Positions 32,666 to 41,633 are shown, counted from the stretch's first letter. The stretch: 49,304 bases of DNA from Candidatus Yanofskybacteria bacterium RIFCSPHIGHO2_01_FULL_41_26 (GCA_001794055.1 MGJB01000018.1:1-49304); one strand, 5' to 3'. Notes: a model not told the origin generated them from the sequence alone. Translations and numbers: made by a program.

Positions 32666-32710
32666 TTAACGACTCTTCCTTCATCGAATTTATAAATGAA
32701 CTTGGCCAAT

Positions 32711-32739
32711 ATTCTACACCAAAGTTATACAAGAGTCAA
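32711..32739 (-). promoter_or_regulatory. promoter of the E2-JAB-E1 operon
   Basis: TTGACT (32734-32739), 17-base spacer, TAGAAT (32711-32716) on the minus strand, about 45 bases before the ATG. Confidence 0.75.
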
Positions 32740-32770
32740 TATTGACTTTCGGATGGGCCGCTTTCCTATC

Positions 32771-32845
32771 TGGTCCCCTCGGAGGGAATCGAACCCCCAT
32801 CAAGACCTTAGAAGAGTCCTGCTTTATCCATTAAGCTACGAGGGG
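32771..32845 (-). tRNA. tRNA-Arg (UCU)
   Basis: Acceptor CCCCTCG/CGAGGGG, anticodon loop CTTCTAA (anticodon TCT), T arm GGGGG-TTCGATT-CCCTC, discriminator A, CCA encoded (32771-32773). Right border of the ubiquitin-like cassette. Confidence 0.9.
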
Positions 32846-32969
32846 ATATTCATCTGCCACTTGTCAATTTTACTCTAAAACAAACTTTTTGAAAAGGAAG
32901 TTTACACCTGATTCGCATTGTGATACATATTGACACAAAAGCTCGTTTAAAATTCAAAAGGACAGGCCC

Positions 32970-35273
32970 ATGAATTTGTTCTGGAGGAAGTCAAGAGAAT
33001 TATTTGACTTGATCCCAAAACAGCTTAAAACAGATTACTGGATTTTTACCATTAAACGCCGGCCATGGTTGAAGAAATTATTTGCGGTCCTTTTTTTGCT
33101 CTTTTTGTTCATGGGAGCAACGGTAGTTTCGGGATATTGGTATGTGTATTACTTCAAAGGCTGTTTTTTTAATTTAGGTTGTTTGAATGATGATCAAGGC
33201 CAACCGCTTGATATAGAAAAAATCGCCCAGTTTAAATTTAAAAAGGCCTCCTACGTTTATGCTAATAACAAAAAGGAAATCGGAAAATATTTTGACGAAA
33301 TAAGAGACCGCGCTCGGTTAAATGAAGTTCCCCAACTTCTTCAAGATGCTTTTATAGCCGCCGAAGATAAAAGATTTTATCAGCACTCGGGGATTGATGT
33401 GTATGCCATTGCTTCTGCCCTTATCGGCAACACTACGCATGAATTCGGTTTTAAATTTTGGACGAGATCAGGTGGGGCAAGCACCATAACCCAGCAATTA
33501 TCAAGACTCGCTTTTGCCGATGAAGTACCTGATTTCAAAACCAGAGCCCGTACCTACAATCGGAAATTAAAGGAAGCAAGACTAGCAATTCGGATAGAAA
33601 AACGTTATTCAAAAAAGGAAATTCTCGAAACTTATCTGAACTTAATCTGGCTTGGCCACGGGGCCAACGGCGTTGTTCCCGGAGCTAAGCGCTATTGGGG
33701 CAAAAATATCCGCAAAGAACGGCTTTCCATCAAAGAGGCCGCCATGCTTGCGAGTATTAATAAAAATCCCGCTCTTTATGACCCGATTTTTCACAAACCG
33801 CCCGAACCAAAAATAGAGGAAGGGACTTCTCCCGAAGCAATCGCAAAGTTGCAGGAAGAATATGAAGCAGCAAAAATAAAAGAAGTCATTCGATTGGCAA
33901 CCGCTAAAGACCGATATAATTTTGTCCTTAAGCAAATGAAATACCGCGGATCCATATCCCAAAAGGAATACGAGGAAAATTTATTTCAAAAAGATAAAAA
34001 TCCCGATACGGAAGCATTGGCCAAGCTAGAGTCTTGGAAAAACCCCGAATATGGTTATGGCAATCGAATGGTGAAAGAAATGCTTTTGACATCAGGACAC
34101 AATGAAGATGAGATATCCCAAAACGGCGGATTGAGGATTTATACAACTTTTGTCCCATCAATCCAAAAAATTACCTCGGAAGAATTTGAGAAACATCTGG
34201 CGCTGCTGAACGAAGGCAAAGAACAAAAAGACCGGCTAAATGGCGCCTTTATTGTAATAGAAGTAAAAACCGGAAATATTCTGGCTTTAAGCGGTGGAAA
34301 TAATTTTGATGAAAGCCAATATAACCGTGCAATGGCATCACGTTCACCGGGTTCGGGTTTCAAACCCTTTACCTATGCTGCGGCAATGGAATACTCCCAT
34401 AAGGATTTTTTTGACAAGATATGCAACTGCTCTTTCAGCATGAGGGGCAGCGGTCCTGGTAAAATCTGGACGCCAAAGAATTTTCAAGAAGAAAACCCTG
34501 TGCCGATCGGCTACATTCCTTTCTCAACCGGACTCATTCGGTCGGTGAATCTTGCCACCCTCAACGAAGCCCGTTCATTAGGCATGGGACCAATTCTAAA
34601 ATTGGCCAACTCAATGGGTGTCTGGGGAAACCCGGGCATAGTCAGAGATTCCGACGGAAAAATTTGGTTTAAAAAGCCCCACTATGAGATAAGGGGCGGA
34701 CTTGTTCCCCTTTTGCCGACAGCTATCGGGGCTTCGGATGTGAATCTTATCGAACTGGCAAATGCTTATACCGTTTTCTTCCGGGGCGGAAACTATATCA
34801 AACCGACACTCATCCGAGAAATTAAAAACACTTACGGCGATGATCTTCTGTATAAAGCTGATACTCCGAATGAAAAACGGGTCCTTTCTAAGAAAACCGC
34901 CAATAAAATGCTTGCCTTAATGCGAGCTGTCACAAAAATTGGTACTGCCAAAATATCAATGCGCGGCATTGAACAGCAAGTTGCATGCAAAACAGGCACT
35001 TCCGATGGTCCTAGGGATGTTTCGATGTGGTGTGGAACTCCGGAATTTGTTATTGCCGTCCGGTTCGGGATGGATGACTATAGAATAATTGAATTGCCCG
35101 CATACATGAAAAAAATGACCGGCCGATCTGACATGCAGGTATCAGGCGGTTGGGCTGCAGGACGATTTATCAGAAATGTTATTGTCCGATACTATAAAGA
35201 CAGACAGAAAGTGAAATTTTCCCCTTCAGTAGAATCTGAATTAAAGCGACTCTTGGATTCAAATCCCCAATAG
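32970..35273 (+). CDS. class A penicillin-binding protein (PBP1A family)
   Basis: A bifunctional peptidoglycan glycosyltransferase/transpeptidase. 767 residues: membrane helix at about 38-60; GT51 domain at about 110-290 with AAEDKRFYQHSGID (Glu132) and STITQQLSRL; transpeptidase domain from about 420 with Ser462-x2-Lys465 in SPGSGFKPFTYA, Ser525-Val-Asn527 and Lys674-Thr-Gly in CKTGTSDG. AAAGGACA lies 7 bases before the ATG. It is a single-gene transcript followed by tRNA-Gly on the other strand. With murA, mreB and the transglycosylase near 48000 it shows that the cell builds a wall. Confidence 0.94.
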   Translation: MNLFWRKSRELFDLIPKQLKTDYWIFTIKRRPWLKKLFAVLFLLFLFMGATVVSGYWYVYYFKGCFFNLGCLNDDQGQPLDIEKIAQFKFKKASYVYANNKKEIGKYFDEIRDRARLNEVPQLLQDAFIAAEDKRFYQHSGIDVYAIASALIGNTTHEFGFKFWTRSGGASTITQQLSRLAFADEVPDFKTRARTYNRKLKEARLAIRIEKRYSKKEILETYLNLIWLGHGANGVVPGAKRYWGKNIRKERLSIKEAAMLASINKNPALYDPIFHKPPEPKIEEGTSPEAIAKLQEEYEAAKIKEVIRLATAKDRYNFVLKQMKYRGSISQKEYEENLFQKDKNPDTEALAKLESWKNPEYGYGNRMVKEMLLTSGHNEDEISQNGGLRIYTTFVPSIQKITSEEFEKHLALLNEGKEQKDRLNGAFIVIEVKTGNILALSGGNNFDESQYNRAMASRSPGSGFKPFTYAAAMEYSHKDFFDKICNCSFSMRGSGPGKIWTPKNFQEENPVPIGYIPFSTGLIRSVNLATLNEARSLGMGPILKLANSMGVWGNPGIVRDSDGKIWFKKPHYEIRGGLVPLLPTAIGASDVNLIELANAYTVFFRGGNYIKPTLIREIKNTYGDDLLYKADTPNEKRVLSKKTANKMLALMRAVTKIGTAKISMRGIEQQVACKTGTSDGPRDVSMWCGTPEFVIAVRFGMDDYRIIELPAYMKKMTGRSDMQVSGGWAAGRFIRNVIVRYYKDRQKVKFSPSVESELKRLLDSNPQ

Positions 35274-35291
35274 GGGATTTTAGTTTTATCT

Positions 35292-35365
35292 TGGAGCGGG
35301 TAACGAGATTCGAACTCGTGTCTACTCCTTGGAAGGGAGTCGTACTACCACTGTACTATACCCGC
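35292..35365 (-). tRNA. tRNA-Gly (UCC)
   Basis: Acceptor GCGGGTA/TACCCGC, anticodon stem ACTCC/GGAGT with loop CTTCCAA (anticodon TCC), T arm ACGAG-TTCGAAT-CTCGT, discriminator T, CCA encoded (35292-35294). Confidence 0.92.
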
Positions 35366-35409
35366 GAATTAGGCTGATTGGAAACTTATTTACAATTCAA
35401 CCGAATGAA

Positions 35410-35440
35410 GCGGGTATATGAGCTTAGCGATTATACCCGC
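35410..35440. repeat. hairpin resembling a tRNA-Gly acceptor remnant
   Basis: GCGGGTATA (35410-35418) pairs with TATACCCGC (35432-35440). Its right arm TATACCCGCGAAT repeats the 5' end of the neighbouring tRNA-Gly, so this may be a fragment left by a recombination at the tRNA. Confidence 0.45.
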
Positions 35441-35506
35441 GAATGGTAATATTTTATTTTAGCTTATCATCAAAACCTCTTTTTTTCAACCTAAAACAGA
35501 TTGCTA

Positions 35507-35535
35507 TTGACTCAGTTTAAAAATTGCCTTATTAT
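35507..35535 (+). promoter_or_regulatory. promoter of the trypsin-like protease gene
   Basis: TTGACT (35507-35512), 17-base spacer, TATTAT (35530-35535). It rules out a start at 35535 and supports ATG 35589. Confidence 0.7.
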
Positions 35536-35588
35536 TGTTTATAGTTCCAAACAGCCGGTATCCGAATCCTTCAGAAAGGAAAGGGCAA

Positions 35589-36554
35589 ATGACTCTATTT
35601 CTTTCCAAGAACAGAGACATGCCGACTCTATCCCTAAAAGGTAGTGTTTGCGTGCCTCTGTTTTTATTTGTATTAGCTCTTTCACAACTAATCACTGCCC
35701 CTCTTTTTGCCCAAGACCTGCGCAACAGAACAGAAGAAATGTATCCCTTCGGCAAAATTATTATTTCTTCGGAATCATTACCAGATAAAGTTTACGAAGC
35801 TCAAAAAAATAAAATTCTGATTTCGGTAGTTTTTCTTGAAAAAGGAACCTCAAACATTATCACCAACTCTGTTGGAACGGGTTATGTAAGTGAAACTGCC
35901 GGTGTCATTGTTACTGCCCGCCATCTTCTAATGGAGATAATTCCTGAAATGGAAAAAGTTAAGGCGGAAAAAAGAAAGACAAATCCCCTGTTTGATTATG
36001 AGTATGTATTTATGGGTACCTTAATCACAAGTTCGGCGTGGACCAATTTTCCTCTTTACTTGGTGGCAATTGGAGAACAAGGGACACTCAAAGACATGAT
36101 GGTCCTAAAGACAGATGTTGCGACCATGGAAAAAGCCCGAAGAATTGGAAATTTTGCCAATCCAAACCCTTATGCAATATTGTTAAAGACTTCTAGGTTT
36201 AGTGATGCAAAGGTTGACGGAAGTAGGGTTTATATAAGCGGTTTTGGTCCTGTTACGGCCGGATACTTTGACAAAAATAACCGACCCGTTTCGGTTTTCG
36301 TGGATCTTATTAACCACACTTTTTCGGCAGAAATAGAAGCGCTTCTTCCAGAGATGCCAGAAAATAAAACCGGAGTTAAAATTATGTATAGACTGCGTGA
36401 CAGCGCCGAACCGGGATTTTCCGGCGGAAAAGTAATGAATGACCAAGGCCAGGTTATCGGTATGACCATAGCCGTATCTATTTCAAAAAATTTTGTTTTT
36501 GTTATTTCCTCCAAAGATATCAAAGAGTTTCTGAAAGATAACGGGCTTAAATAA
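35589..36554 (+). CDS. secreted trypsin-like serine protease
   Basis: 321 residues from the ATG at 35589, which has AAAGGAAAGGG just before it and lies 50 bases after the promoter; the in-frame ATG at 35535 is inside the promoter. A signal peptide ends at about residue 42 (LITAPLFAQ). The trypsin-like fold shows His112 in VTARHLL, Asp169 in KDMMVLK and Ser278 in AEPGFSGGKVMNDQGQVIGM, so the triad is complete. No PDZ domain follows, unlike HtrA/DegP. Substrate unknown; a surface or periplasm-like location is likely. Confidence 0.82.
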   Translation: MTLFLSKNRDMPTLSLKGSVCVPLFLFVLALSQLITAPLFAQDLRNRTEEMYPFGKIIISSESLPDKVYEAQKNKILISVVFLEKGTSNIITNSVGTGYVSETAGVIVTARHLLMEIIPEMEKVKAEKRKTNPLFDYEYVFMGTLITSSAWTNFPLYLVAIGEQGTLKDMMVLKTDVATMEKARRIGNFANPNPYAILLKTSRFSDAKVDGSRVYISGFGPVTAGYFDKNNRPVSVFVDLINHTFSAEIEALLPEMPENKTGVKIMYRLRDSAEPGFSGGKVMNDQGQVIGMTIAVSISKNFVFVISSKDIKEFLKDNGLK

Positions 36555-36576
36555 AAACCCTCTTAAGGGTTTTTTG
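36554..36576. terminator. bidirectional terminator between convergent genes
   Basis: AAAACCCT (36554-36561) pairs with AGGGTTTT (36566-36573) around CTTA, with A and T runs on either side. It covers the stop codon of the minus-strand gene at 36563. Confidence 0.75.
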
Positions 36577-37798
36577 TTATTAAATATTTCAAATAATACA
36601 GCGCTAGTGCAAAAAAAGATTTGACGGTTAACCAACATATTTTTAAATTGCTTTTGAATGAAGACATGCCATCTAGGGCATAAATTTTGTTTGACGGGAA
36701 CATGTTTGCTTGACTCCATCCATCTTCCCGAGCTTTTGCCAAAAGTTCGTCCGCGGCAAGAAGCGCCAAAACCATTTTTCCAGGATGCAGAGAATAAAAA
36801 TTTTCAAAACCATGTTTTTTGTGGTTCCAAATAACCGGACGCTGGGTATTGACAGCAAACGGCCTTACTCTGTATCCGGATTTCAGAAAGGAAATCTCCG
36901 GAACAACCCCATTAATCATGTCGGCGAAAACGGAATATAGTGGGCTTATATCGTCAGAACCGTTGGTCGGTCCAATTTGTACGTATCCGTTTTTTTGAAT
37001 ACACACAACATGTTTTTTGTCAGATCCGAAAGTAATAATCCCCGACCGGAGATAATTGCCGGAAATTTGTGCCTGAGCGCCAATATTTAATTTCATTGGC
37101 AAGGAAATGCCAAAAATTTTCCAGATATCGGGAATCCACGGACCGGCAGCATTAACAACGATATGAAATTTATCAATTCTGACAATGCAACCGCAGACGT
37201 CTGTTGCCACAATTTTATTAATTCGATTGCCAGCCACTTCGTAGTCGAGGATATCTTTGATGCTTACACTTTCAACATTCATATTGCCAACCGTTTCACG
37301 CATTTTTTCAAGAAGCTCAATTGGGTTAACGGTGAATTCCCAAAGGGCTAAGGCGCCATCAAAACGGCCCTTCCTTAGATTTGGTTCATTTTTTTCCAGA
37401 GTTGCTCGACTTATTCTGAAATAACCGCCTGGAAGTTGATTCAGCCTGGGAGCAGTTTCTCTATCATAAAAACTAAACAGGGCTTTGAATTTTTCCACGC
37501 TTTCAGGAAGATTTTGACAAATTGGAATCAAAAATAGTTGAGGTTTGACTATCTGGGGATTGAAGATTCCTCTCCAACGGCCACACTCATAAGCTGTTCT
37601 CTTGACTAATTCAAGGTCATGAAGCATATAATCGGAACGCGGAGCTAAGAATCCCGTAGCGGCATTTGTTGCTCCGGGAATATTTTTGCCGAGAATAACG
37701 CACTTTAAATTGTGTCTAGCTGCAACATAAGCCAAAGAAAGAGCTGAGATTCCATCGCCGATAATAACGACATCGGAACAGATATTAATTTGTCTCAT
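36563..37798 (-). CDS. FAD-dependent oxidoreductase (DAO/GlpA-like)
   Basis: 411 residues. DVVIIGDGISALSLAYVAARHNLKCVIL is the N-terminal FAD-binding Rossmann strand, with GDGISA where most relatives have GGGxxG. NIPGATNAATGFLAPR is the second FAD contact and IVVNAAGPWIPDIW the usual third block of D-amino-acid-oxidase/glycerol-3-phosphate-dehydrogenase-like proteins. The C-terminal 40 residues (SSFKSNLKICWLTVKSFFALALYYLKYLI) are hydrophobic and may attach it to the membrane. It follows the patatin-like gene by 4 bases. Substrate not readable; glycerol-3-phosphate or an amine are options. Confidence 0.75.
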   Translation of the reverse strand: MRQINICSDVVIIGDGISALSLAYVAARHNLKCVILGKNIPGATNAATGFLAPRSDYMLHDLELVKRTAYECGRWRGIFNPQIVKPQLFLIPICQNLPESVEKFKALFSFYDRETAPRLNQLPGGYFRISRATLEKNEPNLRKGRFDGALALWEFTVNPIELLEKMRETVGNMNVESVSIKDILDYEVAGNRINKIVATDVCGCIVRIDKFHIVVNAAGPWIPDIWKIFGISLPMKLNIGAQAQISGNYLRSGIITFGSDKKHVVCIQKNGYVQIGPTNGSDDISPLYSVFADMINGVVPEISFLKSGYRVRPFAVNTQRPVIWNHKKHGFENFYSLHPGKMVLALLAADELLAKAREDGWSQANMFPSNKIYALDGMSSFKSNLKICWLTVKSFFALALYYLKYLITKNP

Positions 37799-37802
37799 TT
37801 AA

Positions 37803-39059
37803 CTATGCAATCAGTTTGTTTATTTTGGGAACAGCATCCCAACCGGCTTTCCATCCAATATTCATTCCCTCCAACATTTGCTCTTGAGTAAAGTCGCTAA
37901 AATGAGCATCGGGTATAGGATCGGAACTGATAAAAAGAAAATTTATTCTTTTTTTCTTAGCATAAGATAATTTACGCATAGTTTCTTTAATATCTCTGAT
38001 ATGTTGTCTTATTATCTGCTTGCTCGTACTGTCTAACCATGGATAGTAGAGTAATTCTTCAATTCTTTTCAAGCTTTCTCTTTGTTTTGCCAATTCTCCA
38101 AGATCGTTGTTTACTCTCAAATAGCCGAGAATGGTTTTTCGGGAATTTTCAGATACTGTGATGTCAAAACAACGGCTTAAAAGCTCAACCCAATTTTTAA
38201 ATAATCTCTCCATGGGCCCTTCTGCCTTGGAATTATAGTGGAGAACCACCATGTTGGAGTATCCTTCCTTAACAGCAAAATGAACAGGGAGATTGCTCAA
38301 AGCCGCAGTATCAACTATCTGGCCATCGCCGTCGTGTTTTCCGGAATTAATGTGGCCAAATACCCGAAGCCCGTTAATCCCACCCTCAACATATCTTAGA
38401 TTTCTTAATTTTATTTCCAAGTTAACATCTTCCGGCCGGAAGTTGGTAACGGAAACCCAACCCTGATTTTGCCACCCATTCAAATAAAGAGGCGGATCGG
38501 AAAGAATTTGATCAAGTGTCCAACCGGCCGTATTTAAATTTACCGCCGGCACTTCTATTTTTATAGGTGAATTAAAAATCCGGTCAAATTTCAAAGTGTT
38601 AAGCAAAAGTTTTCGAAGATTGTCATAAACAAGAAGAGATTCAACTGAAAAAATATCTTTTACGCCCTTCTCGATTATTTTGTAGGCTGGAAACCCCAGT
38701 GCCAATAAAGCCGCATGACTTGTCAATGGATTTCTTATCCTGCCAGTCTCATGAGCTGCGATCAATAATCCTGCAATCGATAAAAAATCAATTACTGCTT
38801 TTTTTCTAAAATTCGGGTGCAGACTTACAAAATGTTTTTTTCTCAAACTGATTAATCTTTCTTCAAATTCTTTATGATCTTCTTCCGATCTTTGGATATA
38901 AATAGATGCCGGAATAAATGAGACTGAACTGGTGGCTACGAAAGAGGGGTCTTGCTCCAGCAGTCCTTGTGATGCTGCATTACGGAGAGCGTGTAAAGTT
39001 CCAGCGTGAGGCCCTAACCGGGGATACGTACCAGGAAGACACAAAGCATATTCTTGCAT
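37803..39059 (-). CDS. patatin-like phospholipase, divergent nucleophile motif
   Basis: 418 residues. ALCLPGTYPRLGPHAGTLHAL corresponds to the oxyanion loop, VATSSVSFIPASIY to the GxSxG nucleophile elbow (Ser44, but both glycines replaced), and QIVDTAALSNLPV to the catalytic Asp motif DGGxxxNxP (Asp250, with Asn256 and Pro258 kept at the right spacing). So the fold is patatin-like with altered motifs; it may be active or not. A consensus promoter (39093-39121) and AGAGGA before the ATG start this two-gene operon with the FAD oxidoreductase, hinting at lipid or glycerolipid turnover. Confidence 0.65.
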   Translation of the reverse strand: MQEYALCLPGTYPRLGPHAGTLHALRNAASQGLLEQDPSFVATSSVSFIPASIYIQRSEEDHKEFEERLISLRKKHFVSLHPNFRKKAVIDFLSIAGLLIAAHETGRIRNPLTSHAALLALGFPAYKIIEKGVKDIFSVESLLVYDNLRKLLLNTLKFDRIFNSPIKIEVPAVNLNTAGWTLDQILSDPPLYLNGWQNQGWVSVTNFRPEDVNLEIKLRNLRYVEGGINGLRVFGHINSGKHDGDGQIVDTAALSNLPVHFAVKEGYSNMVVLHYNSKAEGPMERLFKNWVELLSRCFDITVSENSRKTILGYLRVNNDLGELAKQRESLKRIEELLYYPWLDSTSKQIIRQHIRDIKETMRKLSYAKKKRINFLFISSDPIPDAHFSDFTQEQMLEGMNIGWKAGWDAVPKINKLIA

Positions 39060-39092
39060 AGAGTCCTCTTGTCAAAGAACCTATATACCCTA

Positions 39093-39121
39093 TCTATATT
39101 CTTAAAAAATTAGCTTGTCAA
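39093..39121 (-). promoter_or_regulatory. promoter of the patatin-like/FAD oxidoreductase operon
   Basis: TTGACA (39116-39121), 17-base spacer, TATAGA (39093-39098) on the minus strand. The -35 touches the terminator of the HU gene. Confidence 0.75.
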
Positions 39122-39155
39122 AACTAAAACCCCATTCTGATGGGGTTTTAGTTTT
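39120..39155. terminator. bidirectional terminator after the HU gene
   Basis: Perfect 16-bp stem, 39120-39135 with 39140-39155, loop TCTG, A/T runs on both sides. Confidence 0.75.
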
Positions 39156-39176
39156 TAATATCTCGAGATACTAAAT

Positions 39177-39455
39177 TTACTTGATAGCTTCTTTCAATAA
39201 CTTACCTGGGGTAAATCTTGGTTTCTTGGAAGCGGCAATATGAATGGTCTCGCCGGTTCTTGGATTTCGACCTTCTCTGGCTTTCCTGTCGGAAACTTTA
39301 AAGATGCCAAATCCGGTTATGTTGACCTTGTCGCCTGATCTCATGACTTTGGTGACCTCATCGACAAAAGCGTCTAACCACTCTAGACCCTGTTTTTTGG
39401 TGACTCCCATTTTTTCGGCGAGTCTACCCGCTAATTCAACTTTTTTTACTGGCAT
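39177..39455 (-). CDS. DNA-binding protein HU
   Basis: A 92-residue histone-like protein: AEKMGVTKKQGLEWLDAFVDEVTKVMRSGDKVNITGFGIFKVSDRKAREGRNPRTGETIHIAASKKPRFTPGKLLKEAIK. The arm with the RNPRTGE and intercalating Pro is complete. Single-gene transcript with promoter at 39531-39559. Confidence 0.95.
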   Translation of the reverse strand: MPVKKVELAGRLAEKMGVTKKQGLEWLDAFVDEVTKVMRSGDKVNITGFGIFKVSDRKAREGRNPRTGETIHIAASKKPRFTPGKLLKEAIK

Positions 39456-39530
39456 ATTTTTATAATTCTAATTTAATTGCTTATTTTAAATAAATTCTAA
39501 TCGACCGTTAGAATTCCTACACTTTTTCCA

Positions 39531-39559
39531 ATTATCAAGGTTTTATGTGAAAAAATCAA
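39531..39559 (-). promoter_or_regulatory. promoter of the HU gene
   Basis: TTGATT (39554-39559), 17-base spacer, GATAAT (39531-39536) on the minus strand, about 75 bases before the ATG. Confidence 0.6.
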
Positions 39560-39564
39560 GCACC

Positions 39565-39712
39565 CCCTGTGGAAAGACCCAATTTCCGCAGGGCCGTGGT
39601 TGGATGGGGAATATGTCTTGAGATTTACTGGATCTTCTTAGGTAGTATTAGATTTATCCTTGAATCTTAGCATTGACTAATACTGACAGCCCGCGGAAAC
39701 GCGGGCTTTAAA
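39565..39712 (+). ncRNA. candidate structured RNA or leader, no ORF
   Basis: An 11-bp stem CCCTGTGGAAA/TTTCCGCAGGG (39565-39575, 39583-39593) lies 95 bases before a terminator with 8-bp stem AGCCCGCG/CGCGGGCT, GAAA tetraloop (39688-39707) and a weak T tail. No ORF of useful length exists on either strand here. No promoter is obvious on the plus strand. Could be a small RNA; not recognised. Confidence 0.3.
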
Positions 39713-39724
39713 TTTTAAAAAATT

Positions 39725-39832
39725 GAGCGACACCTAATCCCAAAGAAGAACGTTCGGAGGCTACCCCGGGCCGAGAGAGAGCAAAAAATCAGAATATTTT
39801 TATGCGGTCTGATTTGGGATGAGGTGGAGCGA
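39725..39832. repeat. 108-bp inverted-terminus repeat, copy directly behind the RNase Y gene
   Basis: Flanked by GAGCGA on both sides; inner arms 39731-39744 and 39813-39826 match in 13 of 14 bases. Nearly identical (two visible differences) to 41783-41890. Confidence 0.85.
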
Positions 39833-39836
39833 TAAA

Positions 39837-41369
39837 TTATCTGGCGTATTCTATCGCTCTTGTCTCCCTAATAACATTTACCCTTATCTCTCCGGGATAC
39901 TTCATTTCTTCTTCTATTTTTTTGGCAATATCTTTTGCCATCTTGAGTGCGCTCAAATCGTCAATTTTAGTTGGTGTAACAAATATTCTCAATTCTCTTC
40001 CGGCCTGAATGGCATATGATTTTTCAACTCCGTCAAATGACCCGGCAATCCTTTCCAAATCCTCAAGCCGTTTCAGATAAATTTCAACCGTATCTTTTCT
40101 CGCTCCGGGCCTTGCTCCCGAGATAGCATCAGCCGCCGTGACTATCCTTGCTTCTAAAATTGCATAAGGATATTCATCGTGATGGGCCTCCATTGCGAGA
40201 ATGGCTTTTGGATCTACTCCAAACTTTGAAAGTAATTTTCTACCTATTTCCACATGGGTTCCTTGGACTTCGTGATCCACGGCTTTGCCTATGTCGTGAA
40301 ACAAGGCACCTTTTTTAGCAATAGAAACATCGGCACCCAACTCGGCTGCAAGCATCCCAGCAATGTGGGTCATCTCAACTGAGTGAAGCAAAACATTCTG
40401 CCCAAAACTTGTTCTGAATGCCAGCCGGCCAAGCAAGTATGTAAGCTTCGGGTCTACCGGACCTACTCCTGTTTCAAAAAGCGCCGCTTCCCCCGCTTCT
40501 TTAATTTTTTCGTTTATTTCATTCTTGGCTTTTTCCACCATTTCCTCAATTTTTGCCGGATGAATTCTACCGTCAGCTATCAGCTTATCAATGGCTAATT
40601 TGGCTATTTGGCGCCTGACCGGATCAAATCCTGATACAACAAGAGCTTCCGGAGTATCATCAATTATAATATCTACTCCGGTCAGTCTTTCTATTGCCTT
40701 AATATTTCTCCCTTCTTTACCGATGATTTTCCCCTTCACTTCATCTGAAGGCAAACTTACAACTGTGGTCATAGCATCGGCTATTTGGGAAGATGCATAT
40801 CTTTGAATAGCCATGGTCACTATTTCTCTGGCCTTTTTTTCAAGTTCCTCCCGATTCTCATTATCAAGCTTCTTCATTAATTTATACAAATCATCTTTGT
40901 ATTCTTCTTCTGTTTTATTGACCAGTTCAATTTTAGCTTTTTCTCTGTCCAATCCGGATATTCTTTCGAGTTCCTTTAACTGTTTCTCTCTTGATTGTTC
41001 AAGTTCGCTTTTGAGGCTAGTTAACTCAATCGCTCTATGTTTAAGAGTTTCTTTTTCTGAAGAAAGTTCTTTTCCTTTTTGATCAAGTTCACTTTCTTTT
41101 TTAGTTAAAATATTTTCTATCCTTGAAAGCTGAGAGTTCCTCTCCTTTTCTTCTTTTTTGGCTTCTTCGAGTATCTTAAAAGCATTATTCTTGGCTTCGA
41201 GAATTAAATCTTGAGCCTTTGCTTTTGAATCTGCTAGTACTGCTTCCGCCCTTGATTCGGCAAGGTTGGTTTTTCTACTGGAAACTAAATGCCTGATGAG
41301 ATAACCGATTACTAATCCTGGAAGTAACGCCGAAACTGCCGTTATCAACGGGCTTAAACCTGAAAACAT
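39837..41369 (-). CDS. rny: ribonuclease Y
   Basis: 510 residues, a membrane-bound endoribonuclease that starts mRNA decay. N-terminal membrane helix (about 5-25), long coiled coil to about residue 190, KH domain with IIGKEGRNIKAIERLTGVDIIIDDTPEALVVSGFDPVRRQIAK, and HD domain with LHSVEMTHIAGMLA, KKGALFHDIGKAVDHE and EAHHDEYPYAILEARIVTAADAISGARPGARKD. The C-terminus VNVIRETRAIEYAR is typical. Confidence 0.95.
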   Translation of the reverse strand: MFSGLSPLITAVSALLPGLVIGYLIRHLVSSRKTNLAESRAEAVLADSKAKAQDLILEAKNNAFKILEEAKKEEKERNSQLSRIENILTKKESELDQKGKELSSEKETLKHRAIELTSLKSELEQSREKQLKELERISGLDREKAKIELVNKTEEEYKDDLYKLMKKLDNENREELEKKAREIVTMAIQRYASSQIADAMTTVVSLPSDEVKGKIIGKEGRNIKAIERLTGVDIIIDDTPEALVVSGFDPVRRQIAKLAIDKLIADGRIHPAKIEEMVEKAKNEINEKIKEAGEAALFETGVGPVDPKLTYLLGRLAFRTSFGQNVLLHSVEMTHIAGMLAAELGADVSIAKKGALFHDIGKAVDHEVQGTHVEIGRKLLSKFGVDPKAILAMEAHHDEYPYAILEARIVTAADAISGARPGARKDTVEIYLKRLEDLERIAGSFDGVEKSYAIQAGRELRIFVTPTKIDDLSALKMAKDIAKKIEEEMKYPGEIRVNVIRETRAIEYAR

Positions 41370-41532
41370 ATTGTTTGAAAGTTAAGTAGTAGTCCATGTT
41401 CACTTTTGTGAAACTTATCCGCGCGCCGTCGTCAAAGCCTTTGGCGACGTACGACTACAGAACTAAAGATTAAAATTATAACTAACGTAAATATTGTACC
41501 AAACATCATGGTTTTTTGCAAACTTGTCGCTT

Positions 41533-41633
41533 AACCCTAACCCATTCTCGGGCACGGCATAAATTCTTGCTAGAATTTTGCCTCGTACTCGTTCCAGTCG
41601 AACCCCGTAAGTCCCTCTAATGGATTAGGGGTT
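41533..41633. repeat. diverged relative of the 108-bp inverted repeat
   Basis: Arms AACCCTAACCCATT (41533-41546) and AATGGATTAGGGGTT (41619-41633), inner stem AATTCT/AGAATT (41562-41567, 41572-41577). The reverse complement of the middle (CGAG..GAGGCAAAA..TTTATGC) resembles the middle of the 39725 and 41783 copies. Confidence 0.55.

Noticed and set aside
32930..32960. TTGACA upstream of the penicillin-binding protein as a promoter
   Set aside because: No -10 at 16-18 bases; the nearest AT-rich hexamer is about 12 bases away, so the site may be chance.
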